Assembly (NCBI GenBank): GCA_016712745.1
Contig: JADJQN010000001.1
Coordinates: 1-64,000 of the forward strand
DNA length: 64,000 bases
Source: Sandaracinaceae bacterium
GTDB taxonomy: Bacteria > Myxococcota_A > Polyangia > Polyangiales > JADJQN01
Direction: 5' to 3'
A program made the position numbers and the translations under genes. The first letter of the stretch is position 1; each line of letters starts with the position of its first letter. The notes below the pieces were generated by a model. It saw only the letters and a list, made by a program, of their open reading frames with translations, made no database searches and had not been told where the DNA came from. Below are positions 54,506 through 63,336 of this stretch, one piece after another.

Positions 54506-55087
54506 TCAGTGTGCTCGGCTTAGCGCGAGCTGCACGAGCGCGTCGTCGCGGAGTGAAAGCTCGCTGCAAGCAACGTCCAGCAATAGCGATGTGGGTTGTT
54601 CGCGGTCGTGGCTCGCTGCCGGAGTGCGCTGACGTGTGAACTCGGCATCCGGCATCACAGTGAGTGGACGAATGCGGCCGTGCACGCGCGGCGTGCTCGA
54701 CGACATGTCGATGAGTGCGAAACATGCGTTGTCGCGCGTCGCGATGGCCAGCGAATGCGCGTCCCCGAGCCTGCGGCGCGCGAGCGAGTAAGTGACATCG
54801 AACTTCGTACCGGTGCGAAGCCCGGTGAAGCGGAACCGGACGCGCCCGTGATGCCTTGGGTTGAACCTGGCGGCCGTGCCCGCCTCGAGATCGAATGCGT
54901 CCTCGCCCTCGACTTCGACGCGCACGCCTTCGTCCACAGGCCCGATTACGGTGACCGATACCGCGTGGTTACGCTCGGCGTAAAATGCGAAGCCGACGAC
55001 GAGGGCTACGATCACGATGAGCGTCGCCAGCACCAGCGCCCAACGTCCTCTTCCGCGCGCGGTCGCGTGCTCCGTGCCGTGCGTCAT
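54506..55087 (-). CDS. membrane-anchored hypothetical protein, 193 aa
   Basis: From the Met at 55087: a short basic N-terminus, one membrane helix near residues 17-36 (WALVLATLIVIVALVVGFAF) and an extracytoplasmic beta-rich domain (VSVTVIGPVDEGVRVEVEGE; RVRFRFTGLRTGTKFDVTY). The domain may resemble a fibronectin- or PEGA-like fold. A later Cys pair (NACFALID; LLDVACSEL) may be linked. No family is recognised. It converges with the preceding plus-strand gene. Confidence 0.65.
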   Translation of the reverse strand: MTHGTEHATARGRGRWALVLATLIVIVALVVGFAFYAERNHAVSVTVIGPVDEGVRVEVEGEDAFDLEAGTAARFNPRHHGRVRFRFTGLRTGTKFDVTYSLARRRLGDAHSLAIATRDNACFALIDMSSSTPRVHGRIRPLTVMPDAEFTRQRTPAASHDREQPTSLLLDVACSELSLRDDALVQLALSRAH

Positions 55088-55216
55088 TCCCGCACTGTAC
55101 CGCATGTGTGCATTAGGCTTCACGCATTGCACACTTTGCCTTTGCGCCTCCGCCGCTTCTCCGGGAACACTGACCCCTCACTCTGTGGCACACGCATTGC
55201 TCCACCTAGGCCTTGA

Positions 55217-56023
55217 ATGAACGTCGACCGACATCGCTGGCCCGTGCTCCTCGCTGTGGTTGCGCTTGCGACGCTTGGGACCGGCTGCCTCACGATTCCA
55301 CCTGTTCGCGTTACACAAACGGTCGGGACTACATTCGGACGCGTGGGCACCGCACACCAAACGAGCATGCCAGAACCTGCGGCGACGCAAGCCTGGACTA
55401 CCCGTTTTGGATTTCATCCTTTGCAGGGCTTTCCGAGCATGTTTGGCCGTCGCTTCGATATCGGTGCCGGCTATTTGTTCGAAGCACTTCCTTATTCCGG
55501 CTTTGATCGCCTGTGGCGACACGGGCCCTATTTGCAGTTCGACGTCACACTGTGGATGGCGCCTTCGATTTGGCGCGACTGGTATTTGCGATCGTCACTC
55601 GGCTTTCATGCTGACGTGCTTTTTGCACATGAGCAGGGCTCGGCAATTGGAATGGGAGGGGGCACTTCAATTTCTATCCATTTGATCAAGTTCACGACCA
55701 CGAGCGATCAGCCCGCGGACGATGACTTCATGGGCGTCACGAGCGGCGAGTGGGGCTTCGGGCTCACAAGCGGAATCGACTACCGCGCGATCGATGGAGC
55801 AAGTTACGGCGTGTTTTCGATCGGCCTCGTTGTGCACATGCCGGCCGCGGCGGGGCTGGTTAACCTCCTGCCCGTAGCGGTCGCCACCACCTCGAACGTG
55901 GTGCGCAGCGTCAACCGCCGTGGCAGCTACGGCGGCTCAAGTGGCGGGGGCGCCTCGGACGTCGTGCAGCCAGGCAGTGCCCGAGGAGGAGTGCGCCCCT
56001 CGGTTGAAGTGCGCGGTCGTTAG
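55217..56023 (+). CDS. lipoprotein, 268 aa, outer-membrane-like
   Basis: The signal MNVDRHRWPVLLAVVALATLG runs into a lipobox (LGTGC) with Cys24. The body has amphipathic strands ending in aromatics (FDIGAGYLFEAL; YLQFDVTLWM; YLRSSLGFHADVLF; SYGVFSIGLVVHM), suggesting a beta-barrel or sandwich associated with the outer membrane. The C-terminal ~45 residues are Gly/Ser/Arg-rich and probably disordered. No family is recognised. Confidence 0.7.
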   Translation: MNVDRHRWPVLLAVVALATLGTGCLTIPPVRVTQTVGTTFGRVGTAHQTSMPEPAATQAWTTRFGFHPLQGFPSMFGRRFDIGAGYLFEALPYSGFDRLWRHGPYLQFDVTLWMAPSIWRDWYLRSSLGFHADVLFAHEQGSAIGMGGGTSISIHLIKFTTTSDQPADDDFMGVTSGEWGFGLTSGIDYRAIDGASYGVFSIGLVVHMPAAAGLVNLLPVAVATTSNVVRSVNRRGSYGGSSGGGASDVVQPGSARGGVRPSVEVRGR

Positions 56024-56045
56024 ACCGTCTCCACCGCGAATCGGT

Positions 56046-56486
56046 CTAGGCCTTCTTGCTCATGTCGACGAGCTCGATGCCGAGCGTCATCGCCAAATCG
56101 TAGATGCGTTGGTCGCGGTAGAACTCCCCGAATACGATACGTGTGAGGCCTGCGTTCGCGATCAACTTGAAGCAATTCCAACAGGGCGACGCCGTTACGT
56201 AGATGCCCGCGCCTTCGATGTTGGTTCCGTTCTTCGCGGCCTGCACGATGGCGTTCGCTTCAGCGTGCACGGTGCGAACGCAGTGGCCGTCTTCCATCAT
56301 GTGCCCGACATCATCGCAATGCGGAAGCCCGCGCGCCGACCCGTTGTAGCCGGTGGACAGTATGGTGCGATTGCGAATGATCACCGAGCCCACATGCTTG
56401 CGATCACATGTGGCGCGCGTTGCAACTTCGCGCGCAATGTTCATGAAGTACTCGTCCCACGATACGCGCTTGCGTTCTTCGCTCAT
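56046..56486 (-). CDS. dCMP deaminase family protein
   Basis: The protein has 146 residues. The zinc-binding cytidine/deoxycytidylate deaminase motifs are complete: HAEANAI and PCWNCFKLI. The N-terminal half has CDRKHVGSVIIRNRTILSTGYNG and SARGLPHCDDVGHMMEDGHC, as in ComEB/dCMP deaminases. It converts dCMP to dUMP for thymidylate synthesis. The usual length is about 150. A short gap (about 40 bases) separates it from the metalloprotease gene on the same strand, so it may be last in an operon with it and rnj. Confidence 0.88.
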   Translation of the reverse strand: MSEERKRVSWDEYFMNIAREVATRATCDRKHVGSVIIRNRTILSTGYNGSARGLPHCDDVGHMMEDGHCVRTVHAEANAIVQAAKNGTNIEGAGIYVTASPCWNCFKLIANAGLTRIVFGEFYRDQRIYDLAMTLGIELVDMSKKA

Positions 56487-56525
56487 CTTGGCCTCCCGCC
56501 GACGACGAAGACTACACCAAGATGC

Positions 56526-57917
56526 TCAGTGCGCGTCGACGGAGGGTGCGACGATATGCGCTGGCAGCGCGGTCGCGAAGGCTCGGAACGCCGACTCGAC
56601 GGACGCGTATTCTTGCGCGTCGGAAAGATTGCGCACGATGAGCAGCGCGCGCCCGACGCGAAGTTCATGATGCGATCGCGCCGTTGCCGCAGCGCGGGCA
56701 GCCGGTGTCGCGGGGAAAATCGCTCGCGCGGCCGCTTCCGCTTCGACGGCTTCTGCTTCGTTGTCCCACGTCGTAAACCACACAGCCGACAGATCGCCTG
56801 CAGCGTTTTGCAGCACACGAACGCGGTCGCCGCCCCAGCCCGCGGCCGCTGCTTTGTTGCTGTCGGCATGCGTGGCAAGGCCGAAGTACACGCCCATCTC
56901 GAGCTCGCCCACCGTGTCGTCCGTGAGTGTGCGCCAGCCCGCAGCAGCAAGTGCACCAAACTCGGGCAGCGTGATCGCGTCCGGCAGCTCTCCCGCGAGG
57001 AACTTCTCCGGATGCAAAATCTGCTCTGTCGATACAGGCGGCGTGCGATGGGCTTGATTCACCGCTTCCCAGCCGCCACGCGCCGCGTAAATCGTGATGC
57101 AGAAAAGCATGCCGTCCACGTACGAGGAAAGCAGGGGCACGCGCACGATCGGAGGCGCGTGCATCAGAGCTTCGCTGCCAGGAGTTGCCTGCTGCGGTTG
57201 CGAACTCAGCATTTGTCGTAGCATCGGGATTTGGCCCGCGAGCATGTAAAGGGGAACACCGTTGCGGTGCATGAGGTGCGCGATCATCGCAAGAGTCGCG
57301 TCGCCTTCAACCACGGCATGGAATGCGTTGCCTGCGTCGTCGCTGCGGTCAAGCTCTTCCGCCGCTGACAATCCGAGATTCTGATCCTGAAGCGCATGCA
57401 CAAGCTCGTGCACAATCACCATCGCGGGAGAATCCATTGACGTCGAACGGGTCGAAGGTCCGAACGCAAACGACTGATTCATCACGTCGTCGCGCAGCGT
57501 CAGACGGCTTAGTTTCGTGTCGTAGTAGCCGACGACTTGTTCGCCAAGCACATCGAGCAGAAGCTCCCGCACGTCCACGTCGTCCGGCAAAAGGCCCAGT
57601 GCCACATAGAAATTGCGGTTTTTGAGGATGTCTTCGTCCTCAAGCTCGGATTCCATGCTGTGGCGTATCGACGCCGCCGTTTGCACCTGCATCGGCACGT
57701 CGTGCGCGAAACGCAGGCTGCGAACTTCTTGCGCCGCTCGCAGAAGCGGCTCGATCTTGCTGCGCTCGTGGAGCGACATCGGACGGCCTTCGAGTGGCGT
57801 CTCGGCCGTGGCCTGTGTCTGGTTGGTAGCGGGGGCCCGGGCGCTATTGGCCGGCGGGGTGCCCCCTCCGCAGCTACATAGCGCAGCCGTGAGCAGTGTT
57901 GCGAGCGTTCGCTTCAT
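56526..57917 (-). CDS. lipoprotein zinc metalloprotease (HExxH)
   Basis: The protein has 463 residues. The signal MKRTLATLLTAALCSCGGG has a lipobox. The catalytic HExxH is in MVIVHELVHALQDQNLGL, with a downstream EGDATLAMIAHLM segment whose Glu may be the third ligand. GYYDTKLSRLTLRDD precedes it, as in several envelope metalloproteases. The C-terminal region has ELEMGVYFGLATHAD and GWGGDRVRVLQNAAGD. Its start codon overlaps the RNase J stop (ATGA at 57914-57917), an operon arrangement. The substrate is unknown. Confidence 0.85.
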   Translation of the reverse strand: MKRTLATLLTAALCSCGGGTPPANSARAPATNQTQATAETPLEGRPMSLHERSKIEPLLRAAQEVRSLRFAHDVPMQVQTAASIRHSMESELEDEDILKNRNFYVALGLLPDDVDVRELLLDVLGEQVVGYYDTKLSRLTLRDDVMNQSFAFGPSTRSTSMDSPAMVIVHELVHALQDQNLGLSAAEELDRSDDAGNAFHAVVEGDATLAMIAHLMHRNGVPLYMLAGQIPMLRQMLSSQPQQATPGSEALMHAPPIVRVPLLSSYVDGMLFCITIYAARGGWEAVNQAHRTPPVSTEQILHPEKFLAGELPDAITLPEFGALAAAGWRTLTDDTVGELEMGVYFGLATHADSNKAAAAGWGGDRVRVLQNAAGDLSAVWFTTWDNEAEAVEAEAAARAIFPATPAARAAATARSHHELRVGRALLIVRNLSDAQEYASVESAFRAFATALPAHIVAPSVDAH

Positions 57918-59563
57918 TCGAGCCTCAGCACAAGAGCATGCGTGATCGGGCGGCGTTTGGTTCGGCGAAGGATGAATTTGCGCAGCGCGCGTTTCGCCAC
58001 TTCGCGGATCTCGCTGTCTTGCAGACGCAGCAAGGGCGTGTCGTGGTTCTCGAGAGCTTCGGCGACCGCGTCGCGCGCGTGGTCAATCAACTCAAGGTCG
58101 TCTTCTTCATGGATCACGCCGCGCGTGAAGACTTCCGGGTCGCCGAGGAGGCGGCCAGTTTCGTCGATAAGAACAACGACGAACGCGATGCCATACTCCG
58201 CAAGCAGAGTTCGGTCGTGGATGACGATGTCGGGGATCGGCTCGCCCTCATCGACATTGATGCGGCCAACCTGGGTGCTGCCTTTGATCGTTGTCGTTGC
58301 GTTGTCGAACTCGACGATAGCGCCATTCTCGACGACCGACGTGTCGCTGATGCCGGCCGCGCGCGCGAGCCTGGCGTGCGCTGCCAAATGATGAAAAGTG
58401 CCGTGAATAGGCACGAATCCCTGAGGCCGTACGAGATCGAGCATGCGCGTCTGCTCGCTCTGAGTTGCGTGCCCGCTGACGTGGATACGCGGTTCCGAGT
58501 GGTGGTCGACGAGGTTGACGCCTTGGCGTTCAAAATTGGAAATGATGCGAGCAACCGAAACTTCGTTGCCGGGAATGATGCGCGAGGAAAGCACCACGGT
58601 GTCGCCTGGCTCAAGCGCGAGCTGGTGGTGGCTGCGCGCCGCAAGTCGCGCGAGCGCCGCGGCAGGCTCGCCTTGGGTGCCCGTCGCGATCACGAGGAGC
58701 TTATCGCGTGCGACGGTCTGTGCGAGGTCAGGATGAATGAGCAGCGCGCTCATATCTTTCAGATAGCCCGCCTCCATCGCGATCCGGGTATGCGTCTGCA
58801 TCGAGCGCCCGAGCATGCATACATGGCGTCCGGTTGTTTGCGCCGCAGCAAAGATGGCGCGCAGGCGATGCACGTTTGAAGCAAACATGCTGACGACCAC
58901 GCGAGCTTTCGCCGCCGTGATGACGCGCGCGAGCGTTGTGAAGACTTCGCTCTCGCTGCCCGAGCTACCCGGAACGTCGGCGTTCGTGGAATCCGACAGG
59001 AGCATGCGCACGCCCTCGTCGCCGATTTGCGAGAAGCGCTCGGTGTCGAACGGCTCTTCGTCCGTGGGATCAGGATCCATTTTGAAGTCACCGGTGTGGA
59101 CAAGCACGCCGGCCGGTGTTCGGAACACGAGCGCGGTAGCGTCTGCAATCGAGTGCGTGACGCGCACGGGCTCAACTTCGATGCCGCCCAAAGCGAAACG
59201 CTGGCGCGGCTTCGTCGGGATCAGATCGACTTTGCCATCCAGCCGGTGCTCAACCAGGCGTTCTTTAACGAGGCTCAGGGCATAGCGCGGCCCGTACACG
59301 GGCACGTTGATCTCCCGTAGCAGGTAGGGCACCGCGCCGATGTGGTCCTCATGCCCGTGCGTCAGGACGATGGCCGACAGTTCCTTCCTACGCGCGAGTA
59401 GATAGCTGAAATCCGGGTGAATTACGTCAATTCCCAGGCTTCGGTCGGGGAACATCACCCCGCAATCGACCACGACGATACTTCCTTGGGCGTCGATGGC
59501 CATGCAGTTCATGCCAATTTCGCCAAGGCCACCCAGGGGCACGATTCGGACGGAGGAGCTCAC
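57914..59563 (-). CDS. rnj: ribonuclease J
   Basis: The protein has 549 residues. The metallo-beta-lactamase motif is HGHEDHIGAVPYLL, followed by LLSDSTNAD and the beta-CASP His motifs (VSGHATQSEQTRMLDLVRPQ; PIHGTFHHLAAHARLA). The C-terminal domain (VARGVIHEEDDLELIDHAR-like segment) is present. RNase J combines 5'-3' exo- and endoribonuclease activity in mRNA and rRNA processing. The usual length is about 550. The gene is divergent from the plus-strand gene at 59672. Confidence 0.94.
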   Translation of the reverse strand: MSSSVRIVPLGGLGEIGMNCMAIDAQGSIVVVDCGVMFPDRSLGIDVIHPDFSYLLARRKELSAIVLTHGHEDHIGAVPYLLREINVPVYGPRYALSLVKERLVEHRLDGKVDLIPTKPRQRFALGGIEVEPVRVTHSIADATALVFRTPAGVLVHTGDFKMDPDPTDEEPFDTERFSQIGDEGVRMLLSDSTNADVPGSSGSESEVFTTLARVITAAKARVVVSMFASNVHRLRAIFAAAQTTGRHVCMLGRSMQTHTRIAMEAGYLKDMSALLIHPDLAQTVARDKLLVIATGTQGEPAAALARLAARSHHQLALEPGDTVVLSSRIIPGNEVSVARIISNFERQGVNLVDHHSEPRIHVSGHATQSEQTRMLDLVRPQGFVPIHGTFHHLAAHARLARAAGISDTSVVENGAIVEFDNATTTIKGSTQVGRINVDEGEPIPDIVIHDRTLLAEYGIAFVVVLIDETGRLLGDPEVFTRGVIHEEDDLELIDHARDAVAEALENHDTPLLRLQDSEIREVAKRALRKFILRRTKRRPITHALVLRLE

Positions 59564-59671
59564 TTTCGTCCGGACCTACTCACGCCCACCTGCCCGCCGT
59601 CAAGGACGCTCGCCCAAGACCCCTGCGCCTCATTGACCGAGCGATCCGGCGCATGCTACGGACGGGCCCCG

Positions 59672-61672
59672 ATGCCCCGCATATCACTCGTTATTTTGGT
59701 CGTAGCGCTCTCCTTGGTGGCAGCGCCAGGTATGGCTCAACCAAGGCCCCCGGCACGCGGTCAACAGCAAGCCCCGGCCGCCACGCCGGACGACGCCGCT
59801 GAAGACGAGGTTGAGGGTGAGGACGAAGAAGAAGACGACGATACTGCGGGCGGTCTGCGCGCGCCGACGATGGAGCCGCCGCAGCTTGGCGAGCTTCCCC
59901 CCGTCGAAGAAGAAGAGGGCACGGAAGGCGACGAGCCCGCCGAGGCCGACCCGACTGAGGGCGAGGGCGACGAAGCGTTGATTTCGCCCGAGGACGCAAA
60001 CTCGCGCCTTGAATCGGAAGCGCCTTCGAGCGACCCGACCGACTCGTCGCATTGGACCGCGCCGCAGTCCGTGCTCACTTTGCACGGCTATTTCCGCGCG
60101 CGTGGTGAGCTGCAGGACACGTTCTACTTGGGGCGCGCGTTTCAGCAGGGCACTAGCACACCGGACCTGCCCTTCGACATGTACCACCCCGCCGAGACTC
60201 GGCCGGGCACCACGATCGATGGTGGTTGCGGTTCGACGCCAGGCGGCGGCGGGTGCGACACAACCTCGCTTCAGTACGCGACGATGCGCATGCGCCTTCA
60301 GCCGCAGTTGAACTTGAGCGACGACGTGCGCGTGCACCTCTGGCTCGATGTTTTCGACAACATGGTCATGGGCTCAACTCCGGACGGCTCGTTGGTGGGT
60401 GGCCGCTCGGCGTTCGCACCGCTGCAGGCGTTCTCGGGCACTGCGTTGCCGCCGACCTACGGTCTCAACTCGCTTGGCAACTCGATCATTGCGCGTCGCG
60501 CGTGGGCCGAGGTTCGCAATCGCAGCTTGGGCGAGTTGCGCTTCGGTCGCATGGGCTTCCACTGGGGCCTTGGTATGTTGGCAAACGCCGGCGATACCTT
60601 CGACAGCGACTACTCGACCGACGTAGATCGCGTGCTTTTGATCACAAAGTTGGCCGGCTTCTACTTGATGGCCGCCTACGACTTCGCGTCACAGGGCTAT
60701 GGCCAGCACTACACGGCCACGGACGCATCGGGCCGCACCATCACCGACGGCTCTGCATCGTACGACCCGGCACAACGCGACAACGTGCAACAATTCTTCT
60801 TCGCCGTCGCGCGCCGCTCGACGCCAGAGGACCAAGCGACAGCGCTCTCGCGTGGCGAGCTCGTGCTCAATGGCGGCGCTTTCTTTGTCTATCGGCGTCA
60901 GCTGCTCTCAAGCGAGTACACGGGTCCGACCGACGGCGCTCCGAGCACCTTCGTGCGTCGCGGCTTTGAAACCTTCACGCCCGATCTTTGGGGACAGTTG
61001 CTTTGGGGCTCGCTGCGCCTCGAGGCGGAAGCCGCACTCGTTCTTGGCTCGATCGAAAATCATCAGTCGACCTACGCGCCCACGAACCAGGCCGTGCGTC
61101 AGTTCGGTTTCTCGTTTGAGGGTGAGTACCGCCTCTTCGACGACAAGTTCGGACTTCATCTCGCCGCCGGCTTTGCAAGCGGTGATAGCGACGCTGAAGG
61201 TCTCGGCGCGTTTGCCGACACGACCTCGCATCAAGTGGGCAGCTCGAGCTCGAGCTCACTGTCGACATTCCGCTTTCACCCGAACTACCGCGTCGATTTG
61301 ATTTTGTGGCGCAGCATCATGCGTCAGATTACTGGCGCGTATTACTTCCGTCCGGGCGTGAGCTACGACTTCGTGCGCAGCCCGTTCGGCCAGTTGCTCG
61401 GCGCACGCGCTGACGTCGTGTACAGCCGCGCATCGTCACCGGTGCAGACCTGGGGCAACAGCGTCGACCTAGGCGTCGAGCTCGACGGCTCCCTCTACTA
61501 TCGCAGCGAAGACGGTCCCGAGATGATCGACGGCTTCTACGCGATGCTCCAGTACGGCCTGCTCTTCCCGATGCAGGGCCTTGGCTACCTCGAGGGCCAG
61601 ACGGTCCCGGGCAGCGACGGCAAGTTGAAGAACGCGCAAACGTTCCGCCTGATCCTTGGCGTAATGTTCTGA
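59672..61672 (+). CDS. TIGR04551-like outer-membrane protein
   Basis: The protein has 666 residues from the ATG at 59672. A signal peptide ends near APGMAQ (residue 20). A very acidic, Glu/Asp/Pro-rich linker (residues 30-115) precedes a long beta-barrel-like region with strands ending in aromatics and the family-like LTLHGYFRARGELQDTFYLGR, ARRAWAEVRNRSLGELRFGRMGFHWGLGML and a closing FRLILGVMF. Terminal Phe fits outer-membrane insertion. TIGR04551 is a family I associate with myxobacteria; function is unknown. An in-frame extension to 59417 lies antisense to rnj and is unlikely. Confidence 0.75.
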   Translation: MPRISLVILVVALSLVAAPGMAQPRPPARGQQQAPAATPDDAAEDEVEGEDEEEDDDTAGGLRAPTMEPPQLGELPPVEEEEGTEGDEPAEADPTEGEGDEALISPEDANSRLESEAPSSDPTDSSHWTAPQSVLTLHGYFRARGELQDTFYLGRAFQQGTSTPDLPFDMYHPAETRPGTTIDGGCGSTPGGGGCDTTSLQYATMRMRLQPQLNLSDDVRVHLWLDVFDNMVMGSTPDGSLVGGRSAFAPLQAFSGTALPPTYGLNSLGNSIIARRAWAEVRNRSLGELRFGRMGFHWGLGMLANAGDTFDSDYSTDVDRVLLITKLAGFYLMAAYDFASQGYGQHYTATDASGRTITDGSASYDPAQRDNVQQFFFAVARRSTPEDQATALSRGELVLNGGAFFVYRRQLLSSEYTGPTDGAPSTFVRRGFETFTPDLWGQLLWGSLRLEAEAALVLGSIENHQSTYAPTNQAVRQFGFSFEGEYRLFDDKFGLHLAAGFASGDSDAEGLGAFADTTSHQVGSSSSSSLSTFRFHPNYRVDLILWRSIMRQITGAYYFRPGVSYDFVRSPFGQLLGARADVVYSRASSPVQTWGNSVDLGVELDGSLYYRSEDGPEMIDGFYAMLQYGLLFPMQGLGYLEGQTVPGSDGKLKNAQTFRLILGVMF

Positions 61673-61792
61673 TGAAAGGCGCTTTGCGCCTCGCGTACGC
61701 CTCATCGCGCTCGTTTCGTCAGTGCCGGGCTCCTGCGCGCGTCTTATCAATCACCCCCGCAATCGTGGACGGTGTGGGACGATGATGGACGC

Positions 61793-63190
61793 ATGACCAA
61801 GAGCTTGAAGACCGTTTATGTGTGCAGTGCGTGTGGCGTGAACTCGCCGCGCTGGCTCGGGCGCTGCTCACAGTGCCAAGCTTGGGACACTATGGTTGAG
61901 GAGCGGGCGCGCGGGTCCGGCAGCGCCTCAGCGCGTGGGCGGGCGGTGATGCCCATATCCTCAGACGCGCGGCAGCCAGCACGCATCGGCGATGTGCACG
62001 CCGACGATGCACGACGCATTCCTACGGGCATAGGCGAGTTCGATCGCGTGCTGGGCGGGGGGGCAGTTGCGGGCGGCGTGGTTTTGGTCGGCGGAGATCC
62101 CGGAATAGGTAAATCCACGTTGCTCATGCAGGCGCTCGCCTCCATGGCGGCGTTAGGATCAAAGACGCTTTACGTCACGGGCGAGGAGTCGGCGGCACAG
62201 CTTGCGCTGCGCGCGCAGCGTCTTGGCGTACCGGGCGTCAACGAAGTCGCCGTTCAAGCCACCACCGATCTCGAGGACGTTCTCGCCGCTGTCGAGCAGT
62301 CGCGTCCCGATGTCGTCGTCGTGGATTCGATTCAAACTATTCGCTCCCTCGACCTGGAAACCTCTGCGGGAAGCGTGGGCCAGCTTCGCGAAGTCACAAG
62401 CCGCCTTATTGAGATGGCGAAGAATAAGAACATCGCGCTCTTCCTCATCGGGCATGTCACCAAGGACGGCGCCATTGCCGGTCCGAAAGTGCTCGAGCAC
62501 TTGGTCGACACGGTGCTTTCTTTTGAGGGCGATCGCACGCACGCGTTTAGGCTCGTGCGAGGCACGAAGAATCGCTTCGGCCCAGCTCAAGAAGTTGGCG
62601 TGTTCGAGATGGCGCGCGAAGGGTTAAAAGAGGTTCCCGATCCGAGCGCGCTCTTTCTCGCAGAACGCCCCAAGGCAGCAGCGGGTTCGCTCGTCGTGCC
62701 GACCGCCGAAGGCACGCGTCCGTTGCTGGTTGAGGTTCAAGCCCTCGTCGCGCCTGCGGTATACGGCGCAGCGCGCCGCGTGGCGACCGGTCTCGATGGA
62801 AACCGATTGTCCATTTTGCTCGCCGTGCTGGAACGCAAAGCCGATGTGCACGTCCTCGATCGCGATGTCTTTGCAAGCGTGGCTGGCGGCGCGCGCGTGG
62901 ACGAACCCGCCCTCGATCTCGCGCTCGCCATCGCCGTCGTCTCGAGCCTGCGCGAAAAAGCTGTAGGCGCAGACCTCGTAGTCTTCGGTGAGGTCGGACT
63001 CGCGGGCGAAGTGCGTGCGGTGCCGCGCCCCGGTCCGCGCCTGCAGGAAGCGCGCAAGATGGGATTTCGCCGCTGCATTATGCCGAAGGGCAACGGCGCA
63101 CGCCTACTTGCCGAAGAGCGTAAAGGCCTGGAGCTTGTCGAAGTTTCTAGTCTTGCCGAAGCGCTGAGCGCCGCGCTCGACAATCGCTAG
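61793..63190 (+). CDS. radA: DNA repair protein RadA
   Basis: The protein has 465 residues from the ATG at 61793. The N-terminal C4 zinc finger reads YVCSACGVNSPRWLGRCSQC. The RecA-like core has Walker A GGDPGIGKST and the RadA-specific KNRFG motif in RGTKNRFGPAQEVGVF. The C-terminal Lon-like domain contains LDGNRLSILLAVLERKADVHVLDRDVF in parts and closes with GEVGLAGEVRAVPRP. It promotes branch migration in homologous recombination. The size is typical. A small hairpin (GGCGC/GCGCC) lies between the previous gene and this one. Confidence 0.94.
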   Translation: MTKSLKTVYVCSACGVNSPRWLGRCSQCQAWDTMVEERARGSGSASARGRAVMPISSDARQPARIGDVHADDARRIPTGIGEFDRVLGGGAVAGGVVLVGGDPGIGKSTLLMQALASMAALGSKTLYVTGEESAAQLALRAQRLGVPGVNEVAVQATTDLEDVLAAVEQSRPDVVVVDSIQTIRSLDLETSAGSVGQLREVTSRLIEMAKNKNIALFLIGHVTKDGAIAGPKVLEHLVDTVLSFEGDRTHAFRLVRGTKNRFGPAQEVGVFEMAREGLKEVPDPSALFLAERPKAAAGSLVVPTAEGTRPLLVEVQALVAPAVYGAARRVATGLDGNRLSILLAVLERKADVHVLDRDVFASVAGGARVDEPALDLALAIAVVSSLREKAVGADLVVFGEVGLAGEVRAVPRPGPRLQEARKMGFRRCIMPKGNGARLLAEERKGLELVEVSSLAEALSAALDNR

Positions 63191-63336
63191 CGTTTGCTCC
63201 GGCGACCAGAACTCATCTCATCAATCCCTCGGTCGGCTCCTCGCGTGGCACGTCAGGGACAAGGATGATCAGTGGCCAAGGAGAGTCCGCCTGGGCGTTT
63301 GGAAAGCGCGGGGCAGCAAGGCATGTCTACCGTGCA

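Noticed and set aside
55920..57221. 433-residue plus-strand frame
   Set aside because: It is antisense to dCMP deaminase and the metalloprotease, both with clear catalytic motifs.
57896..58879. 327-residue plus-strand frame
   Set aside because: It is antisense to RNase J, which has intact metal-binding motifs.
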